Shown here: in pieces, positions 1-64,000 of the stretch
Numbering within the stretch: the first letter of the stretch is position 1
Layout: each line of letters starts with the position of its first letter
Notes under the pieces: model-generated
Database searches by the model: none
What the model was told of the DNA's origin: nothing
What the model saw: only the letters and a program-made list of their open reading frames with translations
Translations under genes and position numbers: made by a program
NCBI GenBank assembly: GCA_014155875.1
Contig: JACEFZ010022409.1
Location: forward strand, 124,001-188,000
Source: Cepaea nemoralis
Taxonomy: Eukaryota > Mollusca > Gastropoda > Stylommatophora > Helicidae
DNA: 64,000 nt
Reading direction: 5' to 3'

Positions 1-612
1 GTCACGATGTTCTCCAATGCCTCTCTTCTCATTACATGACCAAAGAAAGCTGTTGTTCATGGTTAAGTAATATTTGAGCAAATTATATGGTATGTACATT
101 TGTTCTGTGTGGATTTGTAAAATGAACCTATAGGCCAAAAAGTCACTTTAATATTAAATATTCTGCCTGCTTAAACATTCAAAATTTTATCACTCAATTC
201 AGTGTTATTGGTTCACCCAACTGATTCCCAACCATTGTATCATGAATTAATTACTAATTAACAAGTGGTTAAAATACACTTAATATATTTGACAACTCAA
301 TGGCTGTGAAATTGTGTCATATATATAATATATATTTCAAAATTCAATATATATATATACAGGGTTGTTAGTAAAGTCTCCCTACACTTTGTATGTAGAG
401 CTCATTTTAAATTGGGGAAGGTGGAAAGTACCAATGAAGTATTCTTTATAACAAGCGTTGGACATGTCCACCGCTGTTTTCAAGACATGACCATGCTCAC
501 TGATACCTTCACTTGTTGCGACATTTTCCTTAAGGACTTGCTTGTTGGACTTTTCAAGTCTTGTCTTGGATAACTAGACATATTTCTTCAGATACAGAAG
601 GCCTACCAGATA
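1..612. other. AT-rich non-coding sequence, possible DNA-transposon end
   Basis: No exon of KMO or other gene is recognisable here. It is presumably intron sequence upstream of the first visible KMO exon. A short (TA)n stretch lies at about 320-360. It is followed by 'cagggttgttagtaaagtct' (from about 360), which looks like the terminal inverted repeat of a Tc1/mariner-type element, but no matching opposite end was found. That reading is weak. Confidence 0.3.
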
Positions 613-1497
613 CCTTTATACACACATCATGGAACTTTGTGTTACTTTATACACACATCATGTAACATTGTGTTACTTTATGCACACATCATGTAACATT
701 GTGTTACTTTATACACACATCATGAAACATTGTGTTACTTTATGCACACATCATGAAACATTGTTACTTTATGCACCTATGGACATGTCCGGAGTGCAAC
801 GAAGATACCCCAACTGATAACTGATACTTTATGCACACATCATGAAACATTGTGTTACTGTATGCACACATCATGAAACATTGTGTTACTTTATACACAC
901 ATCATGGAACTTTGTGTTACTTTATACACACATCATGTAACATTGTGTTACTTTATGCACACATATAACATTGTGTTACTTTATACACACATCATGTAAC
1001 ATTGTGTTACTTTATACACACATCATGAAACATTGTGTTACTTTATGCACACATCATGAAACATTGTGTTACTTTATGTACACATCATGAAACATTGTGT
1101 TACTTTATGCACACATCATGACACATTGTGTTACTTTATGCACACATCATGTAACATTGTGTTACTTTATGCACACATCATGAAACATTATATTACTTTA
1201 TGCACATGTCATGAAACATTGTTACTTTATGCACACATCATGAAACATTGTGTCACTTTATACACACATAATGTAACATTGTGTTACTTTATACACACAT
1301 CATGAAACATTGTGTTACTTTATACACACATCATGAAACATTGTGTTACTTTATACACACATCATGTAACATTGTGTTACTTTATACACACATCATGTAA
1401 CATTTTGTTACTTTATACACACATCATGAAACATTGTGTTACTTTATACACACATCATGTAACATTTTGTTACTTTATACACACATCATGTAAGACA
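613..1497 (+). repeat. 31-bp minisatellite array
   Basis: About 26 tandem copies of a 31-bp unit containing 'acacacatcatgtaacattg', with point variants (gtaac, gaaac, ggaac). It is interrupted at about 775-835 by a ~55-bp non-repeat segment that may be a scrap of a LINE. The array stops about 20 bp before the acceptor of the first visible KMO exon. Open frames across it are periodic and not coding. Confidence 0.95.
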
Positions 1498-1517
1498 TTC
1501 AATATTTAAATTTGCAG

Positions 1518-54121
<52,604 letters not shown>

Positions 54122-54781
54122 ATTCATGAGATCCTTACAACCATGTCTGGTTGTTGAATCATACATGGTTGAATCATGCATGGTTGAATTATACATGGTT
54201 GAATTATACATTGTTAAAGTTAACAATGACAATGAAACTGTTTGGTGTATTTTGTTAAAAGAAATGACACAAATCTGATCCACAGGAAAACTGATCTTTT
54301 GCCTTTTCCATCAAAATGATGTTTCACCATTTTGAGAATTCTGACTAAATATGTGACAAAGGGAATGTACAAAGACTACCATGTTTGAAGTGAGTGCCTC
54401 AACAGTCCAGTATTGGTATCTATGTCTCTTCTCCTCATACAACAGTGTGCAATTATTTTGAGCTATGTGTTAAATTATTATAACTTCCTGTATTCATCAG
54501 TGCCTTATTAACATGACAGATTGTGTGGCCAGGCCTTCTAAGCCAGTTATAATGTGACAGATGTTGTGAGCACAAGGGATGGGAGATGACCCACATGTGA
54601 TCAGAGGTCACACTCACGCATTACGGTGTGAGAAACATAGACCAGGAGACCGGTGTCTCCTTCGGGCATCATTCAGATGAGGGCCATGGTCCAGGTCAGA
54701 CCGGTGAAGAGACTGTTTGTGGCAATAGCAGCATTGACCCTGCCGCCAGTTATATGATTCTAATATTGTGTATCGTATTTT

Positions 54782-54787
54782 AATAAA
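54782..54787 (+). terminator. KMO: Candidate KMO polyadenylation signal
   Basis: AATAAA about 660 bp after the stop, followed within 15 bp by a G/U-rich 'gagtgttcgagtg'. A second AATAAA at 54924-54929 is an alternative. The interval 54122-54781 is then the 3' UTR. Confidence 0.55.
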
Positions 54788-55059
54788 GAGTGTTCGAGTG
54801 CAATAATAGAGAATGTGAACTGTCGTAAACATGAAACTGAATTAGATCATGAAAAACAACGCCAGCCTTATGTTAAGTGTGTATATCTCACTCTGGGAAG
54901 GATGGATGAGCATGAAAGTTAGAAATAAACTGTTGGAGTAAGCAATTCAAACTCAGCCTACTCATGGCAGCTTTATAACACACCCATGTCTACCACTTAG
55001 CAAGTAATCATTGTAACTCTGCGGAGCCATTAACAATATCTCGTGTCCAGCCAACATGA

Positions 55060-56045
55060 GGACACCATACCAAAGCACCCTGCCAATCTGAACATAATCA
55101 TACTACAATATACCCTGCCAATCTGAACATAATCATACTACAATATACCCTGCCAATCTGAACATAATCATACTACAATATACCCTGCCAATCTGAACAT
55201 AATCATACTACAATATACCCTGCCAATCTGAACATATTCATACTACAATGTACTAGGCCAATCTGAACATAATCATACTACAATATACCCTGCCAATCTG
55301 AACATAATCATACTACAATATACCCTGCCAATCTGAACATAATCATACTACAATATACCCTGCCAATCTGAACATAATCATACTACAATATACCCTGCCA
55401 ATCTGAACATAATCATACTACAATATACCCTGCCAATCTGAACATAATCATACTACAATATACCCTGCCAATCTGAACATATTCATACTACAATATACCC
55501 TGCCAATCTGAACATAATCATACTACAATATACCCTGCCAATCTGAACATAATCATACTACAATATACCCTGCCAATCTGAACATATTCATACTACAATA
55601 TACCCTGCCAATCTGAACATAATCATACTACAATATACCCTGCCAATCTGAACATATTCATACTACAATATACCCTGCCAATCTGAACATAATCATACTA
55701 CAATATACCCTGCCAATCTGAACATAATCATACTACAATATACCCTGCCAATCTGAACATAATCATACTACAATATACCCTGCCAATCTGAACATAATCA
55801 TACTACAATATACCCTGCCAATCTGAACATAATCATACTACAATATACCCTGCCAATCTGAACATATCATACTACAATATACCCTGCCAATCTGAACATA
55901 TTCATACTACAATATACCCTGCCAATCTGAACATATTCATACTACAATATACCCTGCCAATCTGAACATAATCATACTACAATATACCCTGCCAATCTGA
56001 ACATATTCATACTACAATGTACCGGGCCAATCTGAACATATTTAT
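55060..56045 (+). repeat. 35-bp minisatellite downstream of KMO
   Basis: About 27 highly uniform copies of 'aacataatcatactacaata' plus taccctgccaatctg, with only a few point variants (attcat, tgtactaggcc). It lies beyond the 3' end of the gene. Confidence 0.97.
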
Positions 56046-56271
56046 ATCAGCAAAAATTAACTCTAATCTACTACAATGACTAGACCAACCTCAATTGGGT
56101 TAAGTCAACAACAATTAATTCTAATACAACAACCAGATATACATGTTTGTTGTTTTCTGTTCACTGTGGGGCAGAATGTCACAGTGGTTCTAAAAATGTT
56201 GGGGACTATACATTTGTGTTACTTACCGTTTATAGACACCCAGTCATAAAATACTGACATCACATATGCAA

Positions 56272-56297
56272 ACAGAGAGAGAGAGAGAGAGAGAGAT
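56272..56297 (+). repeat. (GA)n microsatellite
   Basis: A run of (GA)13 shortly upstream of the retroelement ORF1. Confidence 0.95.
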
Positions 56298-56362
56298 AAA
56301 ACCAGCCATAAAAGATAGACAGAATACGCATACACAGAGACGTGTGGTATAAATTTGTAAAA

Positions 56363-58195
56363 ATGCACTGTCGTACATTCGCAACTGCGAGCACTAACAA
56401 GACAAGTTGCCTGAACAAGTCAAGGAGCCTGATACGGGGGGAAATGGCACGTAGCAAGAACACCAAAAAACACGTGGTATCTAAGATGTGCAACATGGGA
56501 GCTGACAAGAAGAAGAACGTGGAGAGCCTGCCTGCGAGCTGTAACAAAGAATCTGAAACTACAGCTACTACTGAAGCCACCATGAGGGAGACCGTTGACA
56601 GCCCACCACATACAAGAGCCAAACCTACAGAGAAGCAGAGAGAGGAGAAAGACACCAGAGTCAGAAACACCGACTCACCGACAAGCAAGTGGGTTGTCAG
56701 ACGTATCCAAGTGGAGCTATCAGACGAAGAAATCCTGAAGCAGCTTCGAGAAGGGAATCTCCACATCCGATTCTTTAAGGTGGAACGACTCCTCACCTAC
56801 TCCAAGATTCCTATAGCCTTGGCGGTGGTGACAACAGAGGGCAGTGAGATGCCAACCACAGTAGCAATCAACAAGAAAACACAACAGCCAGAGAGATTCA
56901 TCTCAAGAGTCAATCAATGTTCCAGATGTTAGAGGGCCGGCCACAGCAGAGCAGCATGTTGTAGTAAGACGGAAATCTGCCGGTACTGCGCCAATCACCA
57001 CGCCTTCAAGGAGTGTCCGCTGGCCAAGCTGGACACGGACTTCCGAGCACCCAACAACAAAAGAAAGTGTGCCAACTGCCTGGGCAAGCATAGAGCAAGA
57101 TACCTGGGCTGTCCGTACCTGGAACGACACTGAGACGTGTTAAAGTTTACCATCAACATAAAGACACCATTCAAGGAAGCAATGTGGAGGGGCGAGACAG
57201 CCACGGGTTTATCACAAGCTGAAAGAGATCAACTGCAAAAACAGATAGATGAGTTGAAACAAATCAAAGCACTGCAGACGCCTACCCCGACCAGTGACAA
57301 CGAAGAACTACTGGTGGAAATAAAGGAGATCCAGCACAACATCAAGAAAGAAGTGGAACATATGGCCGAGATGAAGAAGGAAAACGAAGAAATGCTAAGC
57401 ACCATTAAAGTGGAGAGAGAGCTGTTGAAAGCTGAAATGGAAGTAATCCGAAACAAACCAACAGAAGCTATTCAAGAGAACGCAGACAAGCCACAAGATG
57501 AAATCCAGCTAAATACCAAGCTGGAACCGCAAGCTAAGGCCACCAGCCCAACCACGACGCCAAAGAAATCCATGAGGGAAACGTCCCACCAGATCTCTGA
57601 AGACGGCACAGAATACCCACCCGGACTAAGCCTGGAGGAGTGCCTAGAATCGATAAAATTGGAAGAACGCAGGCACCAGGAATTCAAAAGGCACTGGGAT
57701 GAAAGAGAAAAGAAGAAGCCCAGGAAACTAAGGAGACAGGTAGTATACCCAGATAAAATTACTGACTTTGAGGATGGACCCGGCTACACGTATTATTTAG
57801 AAGACGGAGAGATGATCCCACTGACCACGGAAGAAGAAATCGAAAGGCAACAGAAACTCAAAATGGAAGATGAAAAAGGGCGCAATGAGGAAAATAAAAA
57901 CATCCACAAGCTTCTACATGCAATACACAAAAAGGAGGCAAAAATACCAAATAAAAAGTCCTTATCAGGACTGCAACCAGTCAAGCCAGACAAACCAGCA
58001 GCCTTCACTAACAAAAGACACCACCAGAGGAGATGGGCACAAAAGACAGCTGCCACTAACCTCCATGCTGACGTCACAGACACAAAAGCCGATAAAACCA
58101 GTCCGGATCAGGACCAATTCGCAAGAGTGCACAAGACAAGAATCAGAGTGAAACAACCCATAAAAACCACGGCTCTCAACAATAACCACCGCTGA
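56363..58195 (+). pseudogene. Decayed non-LTR retrotransposon ORF1 (gag-like) with three zinc knuckles
   Basis: One reading frame runs from 56342 to 58195 with two in-frame stops, TAG at 56930-56932 and TGA at 57131-57133; the ATG at 56363 is a plausible start. Order: basic N-terminus; a domain ending KKTQQPERFISRVNQC; three Cys-rich knuckles (CSRC..AGHSRAAC with the first stop inside it, CRYCANHHAFKEC, CANCLGKHRARYLGC); a charged coiled-coil region (about 57215-57470, KEIQHNIKKEVEHMAEMKKE); and a basic tail. This layout is typical of ORF1 in I/Jockey/CR1-like LINEs, where it binds the element RNA. No ORF2 follows on this strand; the next element lies in the opposite orientation. Calling it a LINE gag is confident, the clade is not. 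Confidence 0.85.
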
Positions 58196-58648
58196 GGAAG
58201 CAGGTTAGACGAGACCGAATTTGGAATTTATTTTCATAAATTGGAATCCAATTTACCATTACCACTGTATAGACAACAGTCACCTTCATATTAATAGGCA
58301 TGTAACCCCAGGACTATCATTCTGAGCAGGTGATGACCTATAACTTCTTGAAGTTGAATAGAGTAGTGGTAATTGTGACATCGTATGATGGACCATCATC
58401 AGATTCGATCTTTCAATCGTATTGACTTCGATATCTGCACCGAGCACCCACACCCCATGCTACATGGTTTGCGCCGGTCGCCTCGTTCCCAGTGACACGG
58501 TAGACTGGAAGTACCAAAGCGCGCAAGATTTGAAAAATGGGGATGGATTTTATGACGTCAAACAGGGAGCGTTATAACTCACATAGAAGGATTTATCGGG
58601 AGATACCATCTCCATTTTAGGTCCCATTAGGACTCCCCTTACTACATA
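58196..58648. other. Sequence between two retroelements, nothing recognised
   Basis: Probably includes 3' flank of the ORF1 element. No gene or RNA found. Confidence 0.4.
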
Positions 58649-61600
58649 CATTGGCACCTTTCCGTCTTGACAGACGATAGTTTGGTACATTGTGCTTCAA
58701 AAAGGCTTAATAACTACGATCCATGGCGGTGGCAGTGTGGCTGGTAAGGCCAAGTCTTGCTGCAAATGTTTGCCCACAGTAGGTGCATGTGAAAACACGG
58801 TCATTTCCACCATTTTGCACCATCTTACGTCTCTCACGCTCTGTGTGTGCTTTATCTGCAATCATTTTCTCCTTTGTCTTTATTCCATTTCTGATAGTTG
58901 CCCTCCATGCAACACGTTCAGCGGTGACGTGTTCCCATTGTGCATTATCAATGCTTATATCAATCATGTCCCGCTTACACACATCTTTGTATCGTAGTAG
59001 AGGCCGACCCTGAGATCTCCTACCCAGTCTGTAATTCACCAAAAAAGATGTCCTTTGGTATTCTACCATCATCCATCCTCCTAACGTGTCCTATCCATCT
59101 AAGTCTACGAAGACTGAGCATGGAATACACCGTCACACAACCTGATCTTTCCAATACTTCAGTATTTGTGATTTTGTCTTGCCACTTAATACCAAGTATT
59201 CTTCGCAGACACCGCATATGAAAGCTGTTTAAACGTTTCTCTTGGCGTGAGTAAGTTGTCCAGGTTTCACTGCCATAAAGAAGAGTACTAAGGACACAGG
59301 CTTGGTAGACGAGGACTTTTGTTTTGGCAGTAAGCTTCCTGTTCTCCCAGACTCTTTTTGCTAACATGTTCATTGTTGTTGCTGCCTTGCCAATCCTGAT
59401 GTTGATTTCCTGATCGAGGGATAATTTGCTATTTACCTCTGATCCTAGATATGTAAAATGGTCTACTATCTCCAGTTCGGCGTCGTCAATAAAGATTGAT
59501 GGTACACCATGTGCACCTTGTGACATAATCTGTGTCTTCTTTTTGTTAATTGTTAAACCAAATTCAGAACAAGCATTGGAGAATGCAGATAGTAGATGTT
59601 GTAATTCTTCCTCAGAGTGGGTCGTAATCGCAGCATCATCCGCAAAAAGCAACTCTCTGATTAGTACCCTGCTAATTTTGGTCTTGGCCTTCAATCTCTG
59701 AGCATTATAGAGGCCAGCATCTGAGCGTGAGTGAATGTATATACCGTCATCCTGATCACGAAAGGCATATTTCAGCAGAAGTGAAAAGTATATCCCAAAG
59801 AGGGTGGGGGCTAGTACACAACCTTGCTTAACTCCACTCTTGATTTCAAACTCTTCTGAAGTTGAGCCATCAAACTTGATTAAACCCTTCATGCCTGTGT
59901 GGAACGATTCCACAATGGACAGAAGAGTTGGTGGGCAGCCAATCTTCTTTAGTGCTTTGAACAGATCCTCACGACTGACCAAATCGAATGCCTTTGTGAG
60001 GTCGATGAAGGCAATAAACAGTGGCTGATTTTGTTCCCGGCATTTTTCTTGCATCTGTCGCAATGAGAATATCATATCAATTGTAGACCGGTTCTGACGG
60101 AAGCCGCACTGTGATTCGGGGTAGACTTGATCTCCCAGGACTTGAAGTCTGTGCAGGACAATTCTGGCAAATACTTTCCCAACAATACACAGAAGTGAGA
60201 TACCCCTATAGTTGTTACAGTCGCTCCGATCTCCCTTGTTCTTGTACAGCGTTATGATGTTTGAATCTTTGAAATCCTGTGGGACTTGTCCTTCTCGCCA
60301 GCATAGCTCTATTAGCTGGTGGATCTGTAGAGCGAGTGTGTCTTGCCCACTCCTGATTACCTCTATTGGAATCCCATCCTTACCTGTAGCCTTGCCAGAT
60401 GCAAGCTCATTTATAGCACACTTAACTTCTGTTATAGTGGGAAGTGTGTCCAGGTGGTCAAGAGTTGGCAGGGCCTTTATGGCGTTGAGGGCATCATCAG
60501 CTAGCTTGGTCTCACTTGAGTAAAGCTCTAAATAGTGCTCGACCCATCTATCCATCTGCTGTTTCTTATCAGTGATGATTTCTCCAGTCAAGGTTTTCAG
60601 CGGTGCACTTCTTTTGATCATTGGACCACAGGCTTTCTTTATCCCTTCATACATGCTTCTGATGTTTCCCTTATCACTTGCGATTTGAATGGACTCACAT
60701 AACTTGATCCAATAGTCATTCGCACACTGCCTGGCAGCCTTTTGTACATCCTTCCTCGCTTGCTTCAGCTCACTCAGAGTGTTACGCGTTGGTCTTTCCT
60801 TGTTTCTTAAGAGAGCTATCTTCTTTTTATCAATCAAGGGCTGCAGTATCTGGCTGTTTGCCGCAAACCAGTCCTGCCTCTTATGATCCACAGTGCCGTA
60901 AACCCCTACCGCTGTTTTATAAATAGTTTCCTTAAGTTTACTCCATTTATCATTTACTATACAATTTTCTGATGTATCATTGAAAGCGTCTTCAAGTTGC
61001 TGTTGAAATTCAAAGCACTTTCCAGGATCGTGAGTGTTAGTAATATTAATCCTGGGGCTAGACTTGTGTTTAGCTGTGTAGATTCTCTTTGGTCTCAGTC
61101 TAACCCTTGCAACAACCAAAGAATGATCTGTATCACAGTCAGCACTGTGGTAACTTCGAGTTAATGATGTATGGTTCAGATGTTGTCTCCGTGTGATAAT
61201 GAAGTCCAGCTGATGCCAATGGCTGGATCTTGGATGTTTCCATGTGACCTTATGCATCTCTTTTGTCTTAAAAAAGGAGTTTGTAATACATAGGTCATTT
61301 CTAGTGCAATGCTCCAGCAGCCTTTGCCCATTATCATTCATGCGACCGATGTTGTATTTTCCAAGGCACACTGGCCATGAACTCGAGTCCTTGCCCACAC
61401 GAGCATTGAAATCACCGAGCATATAAATGTAGTCGGATTTTGGAACTGCCTTGATCGCAGAGTCTAGCTGCTCATAGAACGTATCCTTCACATCATCAGA
61501 GGAAGCGAGTGTCGGTGCATATGCAGTGAGAATGGTGGCAAATCCACAAGAGGTTGCCAAGCGCAGTGATAATAATCTTTCATTACCTCCAGCTGGGATA

Positions 61601-62608
61601 TCAATCATTCCCAGTAGCGAATTCTTTACTGCAAAGCCCACACCATGTTGCCTTTTTTCTGCCTTCCCGCTTCCCTTCCAAAAAAAGGTGTAATTGTTTT
61701 CCCTGAGTGACCCTTCCTCAGCGAGGCGAGTCTCCTGCAGGCCAGCAATATCAATGTTAAGACGATTGAGTTCAGCATCAATCACAGCCGTTTTTCTCAC
61801 ATCGTCAATATTTGTCAAGTCAGTGGAAAATCCTGGACACATGGTTCTCACGTTCCAGGTTGCAAGCCGTAGCTTGAGGTTTCTATTCTTTTTATTAGTA
61901 CCTGGTGCATTGGTTTTACAGCCTGCAATTCAGATTGTGTCCTAGCTCCAAGCACCCATTGAAGCAGGCAGGCTGTGGCGGATCAGCACCCAATTGGCCG
62001 GGGGCTGCCCAGCTTGAGGCGGGCGGTAGCTGATCAGTGACACCTGTAGGTGTCTCCCACCGTCAGAGGCAACGCGTGGCGCCCCATGTCTACGCCAACT
62101 GACAAGGACTTATAACCCGTAACAGTTGCCTCTCGCTTTGATTCCGAGACCGGTTAAGACCAGGGATGGAGTTATTGCCTCTCCATAGCACAAAGCCTGG
62201 GCTAAAATACAGAAACCATGTGATGCCCATGCAGCATGATCCCTCTCTCGGCCTGCCTAGTTCACTCCAGAGGAAAGTTAACACCTATACATCTGGAACA
62301 AGACAAGCTGCAGAAGCTGCCGGATCAGCAAAGCAATGCTCTAACTGTCCGCCTGTCGGAGCTTCGATCCTAGACCAGCTGCCAACCAAGGCTTAGGGCC
62401 TGGTCTGCCCTATGTTGTCTTTGGGTTGCATTTCCTCGCACCAGGATAAGGCTAGTACCCTCCCAATTGCGCTCTTCCGCCCGAAGCCGTTGGCACAATG
62501 TGGGGTGTCGGGTTTGGTAAGCGCCGCCCAACATTCGGCGCTGACAGAAAGCAGGTAGTACCGTCTACTGTTATACAGAAACTCAGTCATATCTGACTAA
62601 GACCTGAT
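58649..62608 (-). mobile_element. Nearly full-length ~4-kb endonuclease-type LINE
   Basis: Boundaries come from comparison with the deleted copy at 24215-24955: 5' end near 62608 ('tcaggtcttagtcagatatg') and 3' end near 58649 (gtgccaatg). It holds a ~670-bp leader, one long ORF (EN + RT) and a short 3' UTR. The endonuclease is of the AP-like kind found in RTE-type elements, but the clade is an inference. Confidence 0.88.
58707..61935 (-). pseudogene. LINE polyprotein: AP endonuclease, reverse transcriptase, C-terminal finger; one frameshift
   Basis: The frame is open from about 61935 (after a TGA) through LATWNVRTMCPGF to a TAG at 59020, then continues in another frame from about 59025 (RRSQGRPLLRYKDVCKRD) to 58707. 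That is about 1,050-1,070 residues in all with a single 1-nt shift. Numbering from the GTG at 61851: endonuclease with LQETR (38-42), GDFNAR (146-151), LDFI (215-218) and TDHSL (241-245); RT with NNYRGISLL (~546-554), FIDLTKAFD (~615-623), GVKQGCVLAPTLFG (~673-686) and catalytic FADDAA (737-742); then LRWIGHVRRMDDGRIPKDIF. The last segment has a CTYCGQTFAARLGLTSH finger. All catalytic motifs are intact. It copies its RNA into a nicked chromosomal target. Confidence 0.92.
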
Positions 62609-63285
62609 CTACCATTTCGACTTCTTTTTTTTTTCTTTTTTTTTAAAAACTCCTCCTCCTCTTTTTTAATTTTTTTTTTCTCTTCCTTTCTTAATGAGGT
62701 ACTTTGTATGTACCTGTCAAAACATAATAATACAACCACTTCTACTTCTACCATATGATCAGATTCACGGCAATAACTTATGCGTTGTGAAGAGAAACCA
62801 GATAACAGGGCGTCCATTGGGGTGACACTAGTTAACATCGTGCACGGAGCTTGCAGTGTTGAAACATTGTATATATTGCATTAACAAGTACATTTTATTC
62901 ATTATTTGCAGTAAAAGTATTTGAAACTTTAGGATGTCAAATTATTGTGTTAACTATAAATAAGTGGTGTCATTATTTTAAACATTTAACAATTAATTCA
63001 ACTAATTGCTTCTTTAGAAAAACGATGGCGAGTTATGTCCCTTGCAAACAATAAAATGAGTATTATTTTCCCATGAAAAAGAGGTATTTGTTTCCCCTTA
63101 AATTTCGCTTACCAAGTGCACAGGCCGTCGAGAGCACGCACGATAGCTAATCGGTGGCAAACTGTTTCTGTCTTAACCTTACTAGGTTCTCACGTAATGT
63201 AACATGAGAAACACATTCGCATTCAATATAGTACTGCCAGTATAACAACAATCAATATAGTGGTGCCAGTTTAACAATCAATATA
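62609..63285. other. Non-coding sequence, nothing recognised
   Basis: T-rich tract at about 62623-62690, then AT-rich unique sequence and short 'caatatagtggtgccagt' repeats at about 63220-63300. Confidence 0.4.
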
Positions 63286-63289
63286 CAGT

Positions 63290-63700
63290 ATAACAACTAT
63301 TCAATGGATGTGAAGCGTGGACAACGAGCAGACAAGCTGAAAAATCATCTGATGGCTGTGGAAATGTGGTTTCTTAGGAAAATGCAAAGAATACCATGGA
63401 CAGACAGAAAAACCAAAGATTAAGTCCTACAAGAAACAAATGATGACCGTAAACTGATTAGATAAATTAGACGTAGATTTTTGGGCACGTTATGAGAAGA
63501 AATATATTGGAGAACTTGGTGACAAATCGCAAGACTGGGGGGAAAAGAACACGGGGAAGGCAGAGAAGTAAATACCTGGATGGTCTGGCCACGTAGTATG
63601 ATCGAGACAAGAACACTGAGCTGACCCACAACTCTGGTGATCGCATGAGATGGCGAAACATGACCGCCCACGCTTATCGGCATGGCACATGATGATGATG
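63290..63700 (+). mobile_element. LINE 3' fragment (RT C-terminus)
   Basis: Reads GCEAWTTSRQAEK, then in another frame MEMWFLRKMQRIPWTDRKTK, then IFGHVMRRNILENL, GKRTRGRQRSKYLDGLA, a stop (TAG) and WRNMTAHAYRHGT. It has frameshifts and stops, so it is dead. Same family as 11452-11596. Confidence 0.88.
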
Positions 63701-64000
63701 AGTATATTTTAAAAAAAAAATCAATATAGTAGTCCCAAAATAAAAGCAATCAATATAGTGGTGTATATAGTGTGTATAAACTACTTTTAATCCTAAATGA
63801 TGAGGTTGTTAAAGTGTTCATCAAGATGGAATGAAATAAAGTGAAATGAAATGACCTAACTGGTACTGTTTCTATCTTAACTTTTTATCCTCGTCTTTAA
63901 TTAGCTATTATTAAATTTAAAGTTACTATCCTAAGTAAATGGGTAAATTAGTGATTTATCTGTAGTCGATGGTAAAAGACAAAGGGAGACAATCATAAAG
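63701..64000. other. Non-coding sequence, nothing recognised
   Basis: AT-rich; A9-10 run at about 63711 and a short 'gaaatgaaat' repeat. No gene recognised. Confidence 0.4.

Noticed and set aside
57793..58189. Antisense frames opposite LINE ORF1
   Set aside because: Shadows of the Lys/Glu-rich ORF1 coding strand.

Overview
This is animal (metazoan) nuclear DNA. The only clear host gene is kynurenine 3-monooxygenase (KMO). It lies on the + strand as 13 short exons between 1518 and 54121, every one joined by GT-AG introns with consistent phase. The exons encode 456 residues ending in a natural stop. Only the first ~20 residues, carrying the N-terminal FAD-binding GxGxxG turn, are missing; they must lie on an exon upstream of the window. 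The mix of retroelements and tRNA-derived SINEs fits an invertebrate, and a lophotrochozoan such as a mollusc is my guess; the sequence does not prove it. KMO is a mitochondrial outer-membrane flavoprotein of tryptophan catabolism. The final exon encodes the expected C-terminal membrane anchor.

The unusual property of the window is that 1,371 coding bases are spread over 52.6 kb, largely because of minisatellites. Nearly every intron carries one or more tandem arrays (units 23-74 bp, 5 to ~175 copies). In several introns the repeat unit is the splice junction itself. Acceptor-spanning arrays precede the exons at 9806, 17278, 18139 and 22206. Donor-spanning arrays follow the exons ending at 45939 and 51643. 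Another array begins 8 bp after the donor at 1587, and a diverged copy of part of the 15883-16051 exon sits in its own downstream intron.

Layout. 1-8079: 31-bp array, exon 1, then a 6.4-kb array of 35/36-bp units with a higher-order period. 8080-18196: exons 2-7 with arrays, a SINE and LINE scraps. 18197-22205: minisatellites split by a LINE fragment that itself holds a mariner-derived MITE. 22206-23298: exons 8 and 9 and another LINE fragment. 23299-45856: a 22.5-kb intron with several arrays. Its core is a higher-order tandem structure in which a 24-bp array, a ~960-bp cassette and a 42-bp array occur three times. It also holds a hAT MITE with a perfect 8-bp target duplication. 45857-54121: exons 10-13. 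54122-56050: 3' UTR and a 35-bp array. 56250-64000: retrotransposons, namely a decayed ORF1 with zinc knuckles (+), a nearly complete ~4-kb endonuclease/reverse-transcriptase LINE (-), and a LINE 3' fragment (+).

I found no rRNA, functional tRNA gene, CRISPR array or operon. Many long open frames here are by-products of tandem repeats, particularly where the unit length is a multiple of three (24 and 42 bp), and are not annotated as genes.
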